Of a stretch of 64,000 nt of DNA, positions 35,501 to 48,446 are shown piece by piece. This DNA is from Tubulanus polymorphus (Eukaryota > Nemertea > Palaeonemertea > Tubulaniformes > Tubulanidae). Numbering within the stretch: position 1 is the first letter of the stretch; every line of letters starts with the position of its first letter. The stretch lies in the NCBI RefSeq assembly GCF_964204645.1, contig NC_134036.1, forward strand, positions 372,001 to 436,000. The letters run 5' to 3'. Below the pieces are notes generated by a model, which made no database searches, was not told where the DNA came from, and worked only from the letters and a program-made list of their open reading frames with translations. The translations under genes and the position numbers were made by a program.

Positions 35501-36060
35501 TAAAATCGTTTTGATGCAATTTATTCAGTTTAAGTTTAATTTTATTCACTCGCGTTGATGCAGTAGATCAAACATTTCTAGAATCAGATATTTGATCATA
35601 ATTAGTGATCACACGGAGAAAATTTGGTGCAGGCCAAAAATGCTTGTTCAATCGCAGCTATAGTGTAAATTTGACAGTATTACGAAAAGCTATCGTTGAA
35701 ATCTGGTGAAGAATTTTCAGTGTTCCATATGTTAAAGGTGTTATATGTACTGATCCAATATGTGTGTAATTCAATCTGTAATCAGTTTATATTTGACTCC
35801 CTTTAATTACATTATACTTCTAATCTACATATATATTACTTTCTTCTTTTCGCCCTGAATTATACATTCATGTTTGAGTGATTTAGATAAAATGAATTGG
35901 GCCTTAAATCAAGTACTGTATGCAAGCAGTGGGGCCTTACATGACCTGATCACTACTCACTCACTGAGGTCACGTGACCACTCAGTGACCATCAACAGTC
36001 AGCATAGAGACCTAGCCAATCACAGAAACCCTAGCAGACCACTCTAGTCTGCATAGAGAC

Positions 36061-36124
36061 CTAGGGTTAGGGTTAGCCAATCACAGTAGCCCTAGCAAAC
36101 CATGTGACCTAGGGTTAGGGTTAG
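36061..36124. repeat. Telomere-like GGGTTA words
   Basis: CCTAGGGTTAGGGTTAGC occurs twice within about 60 bp, and a similar string lies at 1931-1947. The flanks (CAATCA..AGCCCTAG) are also shared, so these look like one dispersed repeat and not true telomere arrays. Confidence 0.55.
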
Positions 36125-36647
36125 CGAATCAGATCAGCTCTAACAACGACCAATCAGCATTGTCCTACTGGTAGGGTTTGGGCCTGATATGTCATGATAT
36201 TGACACACACTTTTGGACATAAAAATATCATTGGGAGCCTCAACTTGAACTAGTACCACACTAGTTGAAAATAAGCTCGAGTTAGAAATGAATGTAAAGA
36301 GAGTTTAGTTCAGTTTATTACCGCCAGGTGTCGGATAACATCATTTGTACGTTTAGATGTATTTACAAAGAAAAAACAAGATTTTCAAAAGATAGAATTC
36401 ATCATGTTCCATATCCTCACACAATTTACAAACAAACAAAATGATGATCCATTTCTCTACATTAATACCAAACCTAAATGTATATATTACACTAAACAGT
36501 GTTAGCTGTTTAATAGTTAAATGTATTGAAGTCCATATATTTCTCAATGAACTATTATTTCTCTAATCATTTCGGAACAATAGGCAGTGCTGCCACATTG
36601 TGGTAGATATACTCACTAATACTGTCTAGCGCACAATAATGGGCTGA

Positions 36648-36748
36648 GTTTAATAGACTGGTATTTACTTAAACCTGGGGGTTTACTCAATTAATAATGA
36701 ATTGAGTTGGGTTTAAGTTGTTAATACCAGTCTATAAAACTGGACCAT
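36648..36748. mobile_element. Family G foldback
   Basis: TTAATAGACTGGTATTTACT to AATACCAGTCTATAAAACTG around a central ACTCAATTAATAATGAATTG AGT palindrome. Confidence 0.65.
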
Positions 36749-37667
36749 GGTATTTAAGTTAGTGGAATAGTTGAATATCTTATGAATCTGTGTTTAACAA
36801 ATTTTTTTCATTATTCGAGCAGTTTTTATTTCCTGGAAAAATGCTAAACATTTTCAAAAACTTCCAAAATGACCAACGGAACAATAACTGAGACAATCCT
36901 GTTGAAACAGTGATGATGGTTGTTTGACGGTGCTTTGTATCAATCTATTGTTAGTGGATGATGAACCATTTTCCTGTCATTTCCCGTTGGACAAATTTCA
37001 TTGTCAATAACTGAAGAATAGTTTCTACACCTAAAATGTGTTTTTCAATGATTTCATTAATTGAAAAAGATGCTGTTTTTATGTACGTCAAAGAAGAAAC
37101 CCTTTTTTATCAAGATGAAAAAGATACAATATGATAATAGCTGAATATGTGTCATTTTATGGATAATGAATTCAAAGTTGTTTCTTTTGATGAAATATTC
37201 GAGTAAAAAGGCTCGGCGAGTTTGCGCAGCGGTCATCTCTGATATCGGTAACCGTGGGAAACCAGACCCCTCGATTGTAACAATTAGCCCGCATGTTGTC
37301 GTTTTGTGTTTCTTTGTACAAAAAAAAGTAGCGATGGTTTTTGACGGATTTCGATAGCTCCCTCACATTACAAAAGTTCCTATACATATTTTTGCCCTCG
37401 GTTTATTTATTTAACACGCAGGAAATGGTGAAAAAATAACAAGTATAATTTAATGCTCGGTGATAAAGTATTCTTCATGTGTGGTCAGTGCGGGAATCTG
37501 AAATGGACATTTCATTTAGACTGCTCCCGGCTTGTGGCTAATTCCTTCAATGCGTAGTTTTTTCTATGAGTTTCCTCCAAAGATTCATGTATTTCAAAGA
37601 ATAAAATGAAATCGTTTGAAATTATTGGATAAAGATGTGTGGAATTTTCAACCTTAACTCAGTATTC

Positions 37668-37698
37668 CTGAAGATGACTATTAGAATATAGTCGAAAT
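37668..37698 (+). ncRNA. Second hammerhead-like motif
   Basis: CTGAAGA, one T, a 6-bp stem (GACTAT..ATAGTC), GAAAT. It has the same layout as the copy at 23700, including the extra T, but a different stem sequence kept by compensatory changes. Confidence 0.35.
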
Positions 37699-38259
37699 GT
37701 CGGATAGACTACACTTGCTTTAGGAATCATATTCAGTCATTATTGTTGTGAAATTATTATTACCTGTCATTATTTTTTTGTCATTAAGAAATTAGAAACT
37801 TGAAGTAGACTCTAAGCGCACCAAGACTGTGATTTCAATGCCTAAAGAATTGAATATTTGAAGATATTTCAACCTTTATTCACCGGGCGTTTATCGGGTT
37901 CCTGTTTAGAATATTGCGGTCAGTTGACCTACTCACAAGTCAATTCATGCAAAGTTCATGAATTTTTTAGTTTTTGTCATTTTAACCTTCACCTAAAGAT
38001 GTCTTCATAATCAAATATGGGAAATTCTGAGAAGGTAATAGAACTGTTTCCAGGCACCGCATCTCGGACAAAGTCGTTTTTGAAAAAATCTCATTCCTTT
38101 TTAAAGGTCACTAGGTTTCCAGACCAGGAAATATTTCCCAGGTTCAACGACAAACAATATTATCAATATCTCTTCTCTTGAGACGCATCAACCTGATGAT
38201 TATTGATATCGGGTTCAATTATCTTTTTCATCAGCTCAAACTACCAGCAATGAAATCAT

Positions 38260-38418
38260 GGGCTGCTGTTGCTCGAATGTAGGCTACCAGTGGATAGTTG
38301 ACAGTGACGATTCAAAGTTCATTGTAACATTGTTACTATGGTATTTTTATCTGCCAGTTATCTTTTGAAAATAATAATTTATATTATAATTTAACCAAGT
38401 TTTCAGCAACTGGCCGCA
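38260..38418. mobile_element. Family B foldback (diverged)
   Basis: GGGCTGCTGTTGCTCGAATG to AGTTTTCAGCAACTGGCCGC, with CCAGTGGATAGTTGACAGTG inside. Confidence 0.6.
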
Positions 38419-40675
38419 GTGGTTTTTTTCAAGGTGTTCCCACGCTCACTCGCTCGATGGATTTTTTCTTTTTAACTTTTTTTACTATTTCCCCCTTCGT
38501 ATATTGTCTTGTTTTCTAAAGGTATCCAGGGTTAGATAGATTGACCCTCCGGTCGGAATTGCTACTGATATTACACTTTACCATCCTGTTTGCCTTTCAT
38601 TACTTCTTTCCTCGTATTGTGTCCATTTTTTCGACCCTGGTCCGCAGTAAGAACTGGCCGTTGTTTGTACTATTGTCTAACCTGATCCAGGGGTTACTCA
38701 ACAACCTGTTCAGCCGTCTTTGAGGTTCCTGGACATCGCCGCGAGCGCAACAATGAAAAACTTGTTTTTCACCGTGGCAACCATTTATATAATGTTTTTT
38801 AGCGGTTCCCACAGGTTTTACAATAACAGTGATGGCCTCTTGACCACATGGATGGATTAACCTCACTATTTGTCATCGTCCGACAATAGTCTCGGTCCTA
38901 ACGATAATTGACTCAGATCACCGGCAATTGTGTTTATTTCACTTTTATTTAGTCTCGGGATTTCTATAAACCGGTCAAGCATAAATTTGAGTAGAATGGT
39001 CTGCGTTGTTTCACGTCACAACACGTCGTTGACCAGACGTATCCCTAGATCACCTAGTAAACCCTGCACCTGAACTACTGATCTCTATTTACCCCTTCAC
39101 CCAGTGCTGCTGTGCCTGGACCGCGTGAATAGAATGCATCAATTTATTGAAATGAGCTAAGCTGGAATACCAAACTCTAAGTTGAGTTTCTTAGAAATTC
39201 TTTGATGGATGTTGATGTTGAACTTCGTTAATATGATTCAGTTTAATCCGTTTGTTAAGCATTAATTTCCAGCATGTCCCAGCTAACGTATTTATATCCA
39301 TCCAGATTTGAAAAATATCAATACCACAATTTCACTTTTGCCGACAAGATTCATATTAACGAGGTTCATTGTATTACTATTTCTATGATTTGCATAGAAA
39401 CCCGTATGTCGAGCAATTTCTACAAAATTGTCTTTGATTTAATGAGATTCATCGGAGAAGCCTGTAGGCTCCTGAGGGACAGTGACAGCGGTCAGTATCG
39501 CGAGGACAGACAGTCATCACTGACCACTCGCTGACCACTCATTGACCCCTAGTTTGTTCCATCCATGAAATCTACATCTGTCGTTATAATTAGTGCAACA
39601 ATCTGTTTAGTGACAATTTATCTGATTTATTTTATCGCAGATTCACACATGAAAATTTGATATTTCACTCTCATAATGTGGTTTATCAATTTTTGATATT
39701 TCACTATCATAATAGCGTTGATATATCTGATATTAAAGCGATGCTGATGGCATCCATTAGTTTAATGAAAATGATTTTTCTCATATCACCTTCACTTGAA
39801 AATCTTTGAGATTTTCTAATGATATTCTCTTGAAAGCGTTTGCGAGATTCTAATGATATTATCATCGATCAGTTTATGATGAAATGATAGAGTGATATAT
39901 CTGAGATTACAGCAGTAACGCGCCTGCACGATATACATGACTATAGTGCCTCCACACGTGCGCGCGCGCAATAACTTGTCATCATTTTACTAATAGATTA
40001 ATTTCATGAAAGCTTTCAATACATTTGTAATTAGAAATGTCTAGGGTTTTATATGATTCACATGGCCCAGCGCGAGGCAGACAGATCACGAGGGCCTGCG
40101 CGAAGCAGGCAGGTCACGAGACCTGGTGCGAGTTAGGCAGGTGACAGATAGTTGTAGCAGATGTAGACCAACTATTGACACGGAAAAAGTGGCTTTACTT
40201 ATTGAATTTTTCCGGAGCAGCTGCCTGCCACCCAAAATTACAATAAATGATTCTATCGATGAATTGTTATCGATAAATTTAGAAATCAAATGATCTCGTT
40301 GTCGATATTGTAGAAAGTGTGCCGGTTTGTGTCTGAGCTGCAGCTGGGGTCTAGTACCAGCTGGTCGCGTCGCCGAGCAAGCGCTAAAATGTACAAATGA
40401 ATCGAGAGATTTTGTTAAAAAGATTTGAAGGGTTTTTGTGTTTGATAATGATCTCTTGTGTAAAACATAGTGTAGACGACACGTGTCACCCTATACATGT
40501 GGGATATTCACATCTTTTATCAAGGAAGGATGGGCCGATCCTAACCTCTCCGTGTCTACCCGTGTGTTCATTGTCACATTGGATCATATGATATCTAGTA
40601 TTAGGTTGACTTCATTTTATTATGCAGAAACATGTATTTGATCAAGTAGATCAATGATGTAGCCTATACCAGCCT

Positions 40676-40815
40676 TTCCCAGTTCCACACTTTGTGAGTT
40701 AGTGTAAACTCTGAACTCAGGATTCATTTCCACAGTTGTGAGTTAGAGTTAACTCTGAACTCGGGATCCATTTCCACAGTTGTGAGTTAGAGTTAACTCT
40801 GAATTGAGATCAGTT
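40676..40815. repeat. Family F repeat, tandem units
   Basis: Three units of about 50 bp of the form CCACAGTTGTGAGTTAGAGT TAACTCTGAACTC. Each unit is partly self-complementary (GAGTTAGAGTTAACTCTGA). Confidence 0.7.
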
Positions 40816-41732
40816 CATATTCAGTCTTTTAACTGATTTCTAGACTGACCTTTTGTCTATATTATGTACAATTGTTTGTTAGGACTTTGTTCTTAACCAC
40901 ACAGACCTGTAAATCACGATCCAATAGGTCAAAAGTATTGCCTAATCGTCCGTTCGATCAAACATTTCTGGTATTTGTAGTTTGTATTTATGTAAAATAA
41001 AGCTAGAATTTATCACCAAATAAACCACTGAATTGTATAACACTATAGCGATGTTTGTCTGGATTTAAAAATAATAAACTAATATTATATAATAGCATAG
41101 GAGTTAGAGTATAGTAACCCAGAATAAACAGTTGGTTGTGCAGCTGATATGTCCAGGAATCAAAATATCCTAAGCTCAGGAATTTGACGAATCTTGAAAA
41201 GAATATTTGAAATTCTCAAATTTAGATTTCAATCTATTGTTTGAATTGTGGGTTGGATTGTTTAACTGCCCGTGATATTCACTGGTTCTAAATCCAATAT
41301 GTCACTAGCTACTACCGCCCACGCTTTATTCCCTAGAGCTATGAACCAAAATTATGACAGATTTTATTACATAATTCGATGTGAGTTTTATAATCGGCTG
41401 ATCTCCGTAGAAATCCTCTTACTCGTAACTCGTAACCCCGCTGATCTCCCCCTGTAGCTCACCCCTGACTCACTCACTATCCAGTGATGTTGTGAAATAT
41501 AGACCAGCGATTGTGAAATCACACAGTGAAGTGTTTGGACCGAGGCCGCTCGGTGAATATTTCGCAATAATCTACAGAAATTTCCTAAGCGAAAAAGATC
41601 AAAGCTTTTGAACGAAAACAAAGATCACAAACTTCAAAGATCGCGATCGACTTCAAAGTGTTCTGGGTATCGATCGTTTCAAGGCTTTCAATTGAATTCT
41701 GAACTGAAATAGTTTGAAGTTTTCTGGACACG

Positions 41733-41798
41733 ATGAAATTTATTAAAAAAGGAAAAAGACAATTATTGAGAAAGATCGCAAAGGATTATTTAGAATTA
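41733..41798 (+). CDS. Weak candidate first exon of ZO gene (22 codons)
   Basis: ATG at 41733 encodes MKFIKKGKRQLLRKIAKDYL plus two residues and reaches a possible GTGAGG donor after 41798 in phase 0. Very basic. Its donor is less standard than in the other candidates, and the exon is short enough to arise by chance. Confidence 0.2.
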
Positions 41799-42154
41799 GT
41801 GAGGATTACTGTTTTATCGATATTAAAAACATATGCGTGCGGTAGCTAAGCTAACTTCCCCGTACACTGTATAATAGACCAGTCTATTCTAGTTCACCTG
41901 CCTTGCCGGGTCAATTCATTATCGGGTATAAGAGGTCGGTTGACTGGCGTTTATTATTATTGTGACACATTCTCGTCGAACATGTTTAAACGCGTGCGGC
42001 TGTAGCTCCAGCCTCCTCCGGGTTTTAACAGGTAGCAGTTCATCTCGCCGATCAGTTGGATGCAATCACTCACCAAGTGATGAAATCTATTTCATATTGA
42101 TTTGACTAAGAGTTTAATAACAACACACGGCGACGTTCACAGCAGATATCAATT

Positions 42155-42173
42155 CTGCTGCTGCTGCTGCTGC
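42155..42173. repeat. (CTG)6 microsatellite
   Basis: Six CTG units about 190 bp upstream of the candidate first exon at 42360; possibly in its 5' UTR. Confidence 0.9.
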
Positions 42174-42359
42174 AATTATAAAAAAGAACGGACTGGAAAA
42201 CTGCTGCATAGATGATGTTTATCACGTATGGATTAAAGGATTAATGGATTCAAAGAGTTAATCTAGTCGATTTAATCTCAATTCAAAACGCGCGCATTTA
42301 TCACACTCGGGTATTTGAATTTATTGCGTATTAATTAGCGAGACACTCTAATTAGCAAA

Positions 42360-42434
42360 ATGTACATTAACGAAGAAACAGAATTCAAATATTGGAAAAA
42401 TAAAATATTTGATTGGCTCGAATGTATTCTATTG
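42360..42434 (+). CDS. Candidate alternative first exon 4 of ZO gene (25 codons)
   Basis: ATG at 42360 encodes MYINEETEFKYWKNKIFDWL and five more residues (ECILL), then a perfect GTAAGT donor after 42434 in phase 0. About 0.5-0.9 kb upstream lies comparatively GC-rich DNA that may be a promoter and 5' UTR. Short N-terminal exons of this kind, driven by separate promoters, are known in vertebrate ZO genes. Joining it to 49023 would give a protein of about 1341 residues. Support is splice and frame logic only. Confidence 0.4.
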
Positions 42435-45400
42435 GTAAGTGATTTTACTTATAAATCTAAAGTATTATTATGATTTTGATAATAATAATTATTATTATTA
42501 TCATTTACCATATTCGGTGAGTTATTCAATGGGATATTGTTTTAAGCAGGCACTATCAAAAAATATGTATACATAATTAATTAAAGTGTGGCTAATTATA
42601 AACTTGAATAGAAATATAGGAGCTGATCTGAAATGGTTAAAATAGGTAAATTGAATAGAATATTTGGAGGAAGATCAATTAGGCTAATTACAGAAATTTA
42701 TTCATTCCGAAATATTCAATGAGATAATATGAATGAGGGGTTAGTAGAGACCGTGGGATTAGTTTAGTATCTGCATGTGAAATATTTCTCTTATTGTGCA
42801 ATGATATTGTGAACTGTGAGACTGGTTTTTCATGAAATTCCTTATCAAATTCGAACACAGTTAGTTGTCTATCAGCGACCAGTGATCATTATGTGTGTGG
42901 GAGGAACTTCAAACAATTCATACGTATTGACTTTCAAATATTTCTTTGCCCTATGATACAATTCTATAATTTATCGATTTCAATAATTAATGTATTGCTC
43001 GTGTCTTGATAAGATATAACAGGCATTTTATCTGAGCTTATCGGTTTAATATTCCCTAGGCTTATTTGAAACTATGACAACATTTCAATGATTGAGATAA
43101 ATTGATATTATAGAGCCATTGCCTCTTAAAGCATCAATCGATGTTGATGATTATTTTGATATTTATTAAGTCCACTTACCTCCGTATCAGTCATTCAGAC
43201 TATTGTCGGGAGCCAAGTAAATTAGCTCACTTAAAGTCGCATGAGTTTAGTGCGGGCTTCTTAATGAAGTGGCTCTGATAAGATGACGCGAACCCTCGGG
43301 CACACATCCTGGGTTGAACCCTCGGGCACACGCATGTGGTACACACTATTATTACACAGATGATTTATTCAAATATTTAATTTTTATTCACTCCGTTGAA
43401 AGTTGAAAGTCATATTTGAAAAGTCATTTGACAGATGTATTGAATTGTGTTTGTTTATGTGGATGTAATAACCCCTCTTATGTTTACTGTACTCAATTTA
43501 CCTCGTATAGTAAACATGCAATGATATCTATATTGATATTTGATACGTATTGGTGTGATGGAAACATGGCGCAATAGAGCGATGGTTTTAGCAGTTGTGT
43601 AGAGAGGTGTTAATGTATATAACATATATTTTAAATGTTCTGTTTTAATGTATTGATTTTCTGGTCATATGGAAATTGATTTTCAATATAGGCATGAATG
43701 CATTGAGAGTCTCTGCAACATTAGCTGTAAAGCTATATTTCATATTGTGTGAATTGAATCCAATATGCGACTGTAACACCTGCCTCATGTGACCGCTAAC
43801 TCAACTCTATACATCAGTCTATTGTTTCCACGGTGATGAGATCATCGGTTTATTAGTTATTGTGATGGCGTTAGTGTATATAGTTAGTTAAATCACTGCG
43901 GGTGCAAAGCAGAACCTTGCTTTATACCTATAAAACCTGCAATCGGTTATTCGTAAGAAATATTTTTTGGCAAGGCTTTACAGATTCGGGATTAAGCAAT
44001 TACAGTTAAATGAATCTGAATATAGTTTTGCGAAAGACTTTTATAATGATAATTATTATTAATTTTATTGAATAAAGATAAAGCAATATGGAATAGGTTA
44101 TAAATATGGGGGTTATATTGAACTGGGTAGAGGTGCAAGCGTGGGAATTTACTGAGGAATTTTTCAAGTGGGTTTAAATTCACTAGTGATTACATTCCAT
44201 GTTTATATGAATTGTTCTATTTGGTCAACGGTCAGAACATTGTCACTCCTTAAAACTGTACCGGTAGTGGTGGTCAGTAAGGTCAAGCTAATGAGCGAAT
44301 GGTCAGTTTACTGGTCGGCGTCATTTCACGATTTACCGCTAGAAAATCGAATCGAATCGAGCTTATTGTCCGTCGATCAAAGAATTCTTTTATTTTTCAA
44401 ATCTAGTTATGCTGAAAATTCTTTTATGTTTTTAATGTTTTGCGCAAAGAATGAAGAAGATTGCTTTCAGAAATCTCTCCCTCTTTCTCTCTATTTTTTT
44501 CTCGCTGTCCCTGTCTGTTTCGGGTCTTGTGGTTTAAGCAATGACAATGAATGCGCTTAACTTAAAATATATATACACATGAGACATTAGAATTCCAAGC
44601 ATTTTTGGCAATAGACAATTATTTGAGGCTCGCGTTTGTGTCACGGTGACATACATTGTACATTGTTTATTGTATTATCTTAACGCGACTGTCTTTGTGA
44701 ATTCCTTATGAAAAATGAATAATGTCGTCATAGTCGGTTATATCGCGGTGGAGATTATGGGTTTTGATTTCGAGGTGCCTCAAATTGTCGTCAGTAGAGT
44801 TAAGATTGCTGTTATGTAGTTTGAATGTGGCGTGGAATTGTTTTAACTCATGGTTGTGATCAGTGATGGATATCACAATGATTGGGCAAGTATTTTAAAT
44901 ATCTCAATTCTCTGGTCCAGAGTTTGTGGGCTAAAGTTAGAATCAGTTCAGTTGCAATGTTTCAACCAGGTTTGATAGTGATTCAGAATTATATTGTTCG
45001 AATTGATATCTGTAACTATCTGTATTATTTGCTTGAATTGTAAATCAATGATTTAAAATCCATGGTTAAGATGAATTTTTAACTCCTAGATGACCACCTG
45101 ACCAACCTGACATGACTTTCAACCAAGAGGTCAATCTTATAAATAACTATTCACAATTTTGTAAAAACTATTGTCAAATGACATATGTTTGATTAATAAG
45201 AATCAAATTAGGCCGTAATTTTCTGAGGTGTCTTGGTCAATGTAAAGATGATTATTTTTATCGCGTGGGTTCAATGACAGTTCTTGATATAGGTGAAAGT
45301 TAAAGAGTTAGGTATATGTTTTGAACGTGTATATCACCCCTTGATGAATTTCAAGTATTCATATATTATACACTGAAGTATTGTCTGAATTCATTAATAT

Positions 45401-46241
45401 CGATAGAAATGTCAGAGGAAATGATAAGGACGGCGGCTAGACTTACTCTATTAGTTAAGGGTGGTCCCTCACTAAATTCCTCTCTATCTTTATCTTTGTG
45501 ACAGATACTCACGATTATTCCGTCCAGTTCTATGATTCCTGTCTTTGAGGTTTCAACTTCGTTTTTAAGAAATTTTTAAGAATGTACTAATAACTATGTG
45601 TACACGTCCTACGCAGTTGTCCATCATCCAGTTGATAATAATTTCGATATTTCATATGATAATTTTGATAACATCAATACCACTGGAGTGTGTTGTAGTT
45701 TTATAAGAGGAATCAGTTAAGTGCGAGCTGTGAACAGATGCGTTGCGAGTAATTGCCGATTTTTGACAGCTTTTAATAATATTTTGCGAATTCGCTTCAA
45801 TTTCGTCCAAAACATGTTATTAAAAAAAGAAATGTCATCGAGTAAATTATTGCCGGCGGCCGCCGCTGATAAATACAGTATATATAACAGTAATAGCTAT
45901 TTATTATAAGTGAGTAGAACGGCTGTAAACTGTGACGAGGAGCTATCGTCTTGTTACCATGGTTACTGTTTCCGTAGTTGTCTCTGTTCAAACATTTATA
46001 AGATGTCGACTGATGGAGAGAGTCATACAACGCGTAATTAGTCTGTCTTATTTGATAATTAGCGTGATTTGATAATAGCGCCGATGATGCGTCCATCCTC
46101 CTACTGTGCGTGCGTCATGCTTCATCACAGAGAAATATCAATTAGATAGAACTTCTCATCTTTCAAAAAGTTTGTCAAAACTTTTGCTTTGATTTGTGAA
46201 ATCAATGAATTTCTAATTTGTCTTCTCAGCGATCTCTTTGT

Positions 46242-46347
<106 letters not shown>

Positions 46348-47280
46348 TTTCCCCCTCTTTCTTCCTCTCTCTCTGTCTCTCTTCCTCTCTCTCTGTCTCG
46401 TGTCTTTGCTGTTTGATCTGTAATGTTACATGCTTCAAACTTGTGTTAGATGAAAATCATTTTGATGAAAACTGTTTTTTTTTTAAAGGCGTGAGCTACA
46501 GACCTTCATTTATCCAGTTTGATATATCAGCTGGATATCAAACTCATTAATTTTCTATTGAAATTAATGATGTTTAAGACTGAAGGAGTTTATGGTATTT
46601 AGTGGTAAGACCGAATGGTTTATCTTTAATCTAAAATTCTCACGATGAGGTCCCAATTGTCTGAAATACTCCATCCATCATCATCATTATCTATTTGACT
46701 GGTTTCATCCCGTAGAGAGATTGCCTCACTCCTCCCTGCTCCCCACACCCCCGGGAGATTGAAGAGACTAATTCCCCTCCCCTCCCCGCCCGCCTGCCGG
46801 GAGAAGCTGCTATTATTGATTCTAAGCACGAAATTCACCATTAATGCGATTACTTACGAAAATTAATCAGTAGGTCGTAACCGCGGTAACGCGTATGAGA
46901 CAATCTCCCGTCGCCGAGGGAACGAGGTAAGCAGCGCCACCAGTGCTGATAAGAGGAACAAAGTATCGGAGTGTATTTAATAAAGTCTCCGATGAAGAGC
47001 TACTCTTCACTATATCGGAATATTTCAGAATATCGAGATTTTAATAAGCGCATATCTCGATAATATCGCAGATTATTTGAGATGTAGGGATACAGTGAGA
47101 TAGACTGTGTGATATTTGTAGGATTTCTAAAACGATTTGTGCGGAATTTTCATGTGGATTTCTGACTGTTCTGAACGGTTTCTAAACTTCTTGGATCTAT
47201 AGTTAATCAGGCTATTTCCGATTTAAGAGAATTGTAGAATTGCTATTTGATTTTTTTTCATTTGCGATTTTTCTATATAT

Positions 47281-47422
47281 GCCTGGATCTAGTTCCAAAG
47301 TTGTGAGTTAGAATTAACTCTAAATTCTGGATCCAGTTCCACAGTTGTCAGTTTAAGAGTTAGTGTGAGTTGAATTCAGTTGATTTTCAATGAATTAACT
47401 CTGCACCGTGGAACCGGGTCCT
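47281..47422. mobile_element. Family F foldback
   Basis: CTGGATCTAGTTCCAAAGTT to CACCGTGGAACCGGGTCCTT; contains two GTGAGTTAGA-type words and TGAATTAACTCTG. Confidence 0.65.
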
Positions 47423-48446
47423 TAGTTAGTATTTATTGAATATATAGTCAATCATGCAGATATCTGCCTATTCTGCGTTGTTATGTGTTGGTAACTGAGT
47501 GATAACTGGTCATATTCTCTATAGACTAGAGAATGGAATAGTTTTAATAATTTAAACCACGCGATTCTTTCATTTACAAAATGAATATGTATTAATTCAT
47601 TTGAAAACCCATGAGAATAACGGCCATTTCTGTATTGCGATCGTCAAATTTTAAACATTCGCGAATAAATTGTTCGGAAAACTTTCCTCCATTCAAATCG
47701 ATGTTCGTTACATGATTCGCCTTTCATTTACTTTTTCAAAATCGTTGATAATTTTTTTTGCAAACTCTTCTAATATTGATGATGTGAAAGCTTTCTCATG
47801 TGATACTGCGGTTATAGGAGTTTTTGCCGGAGGGGTCTTATCTCATCTCATCTCATCTGTTTTCTCTTGTTTTCTATTGAATAGTTTTTCTAATCTGCCT
47901 CAGTATTCTCTGATTAGATTTGATGACAATCATTCACGGAGATTTGATGACAATCACTCACGGTTTCTCATTTGCTACAATTTTCATATCGACGTCTCTG
48001 AATTTGCTGCTGCTTAGTGTGACCGGTTATGTAAATGATAACCGCCCTGATTGTTGAGGGGTTTCTGATGCCTTTCACAACTCCGGAGTGACATCGGTTA
48101 TTGATAGCGCGGAGTGCCTGAGTGCCGGGATACAACGCAGTTTTAAATTAATTTGTTATTGCCTGTTGTAATATTTGCGGGAAGTCAAGTTATTGTTGAC
48201 TTTGGATGAAATATTATATTTACGATATTCAGCGAGCGTCACGCGACGACCGACCATTCTGGAATATGTTAGCAAACGTAAAGCATATTCAAATTGGATT
48301 TTTTCGCGTAAATTTTGTAGCAAAATGTAAAATTCTTATTTGACATTTGCTACAAAAATTAGTATAACGCTAATTCAGCATCGAGCAGCGCAGACAGGCG
48401 ACTAAAGGGATTGTGACAATTTTAAAACAGTGTTTAGAACAGAACA

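Larger units (their letters stand above)
32172..41732. other. Long non-coding stretch (inferred ZO intron/upstream DNA)
   Basis: About 9.5 kb of AT-rich sequence with no exon I can support. It holds a short TIR element (32321-32570), a TA run near 32799-32822, telomere-like GGGTTA words (36061-36124), a G-family foldback (36648-36748), a hammerhead-like motif (37668-37698), a B-family foldback (38260-38418), a degraded element with TTAACGAGGTTC ends (39230-39372) and an F-family array (40676-40815). A hydrophobic reading frame at 38541-38723 has no supporting features. Confidence 0.4.

Noticed and set aside
36061-36124. Telomere array
   Set aside because: Only two GGGTTA units at each site, embedded in a dispersed repeat with shared flanks; not a telomeric tract.
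38541-38723. 60-codon hydrophobic frame
   Set aside because: No homology, no splice context, no conserved start environment; likely chance in T-rich DNA.
45832-45909. ATG frame MSSSKLLPAAAADKYS as another ZO first exon
   Set aside because: A stop codon (TAA) directly precedes the GTGAGT donor, so it cannot supply an N-terminus; at most a leader exon.
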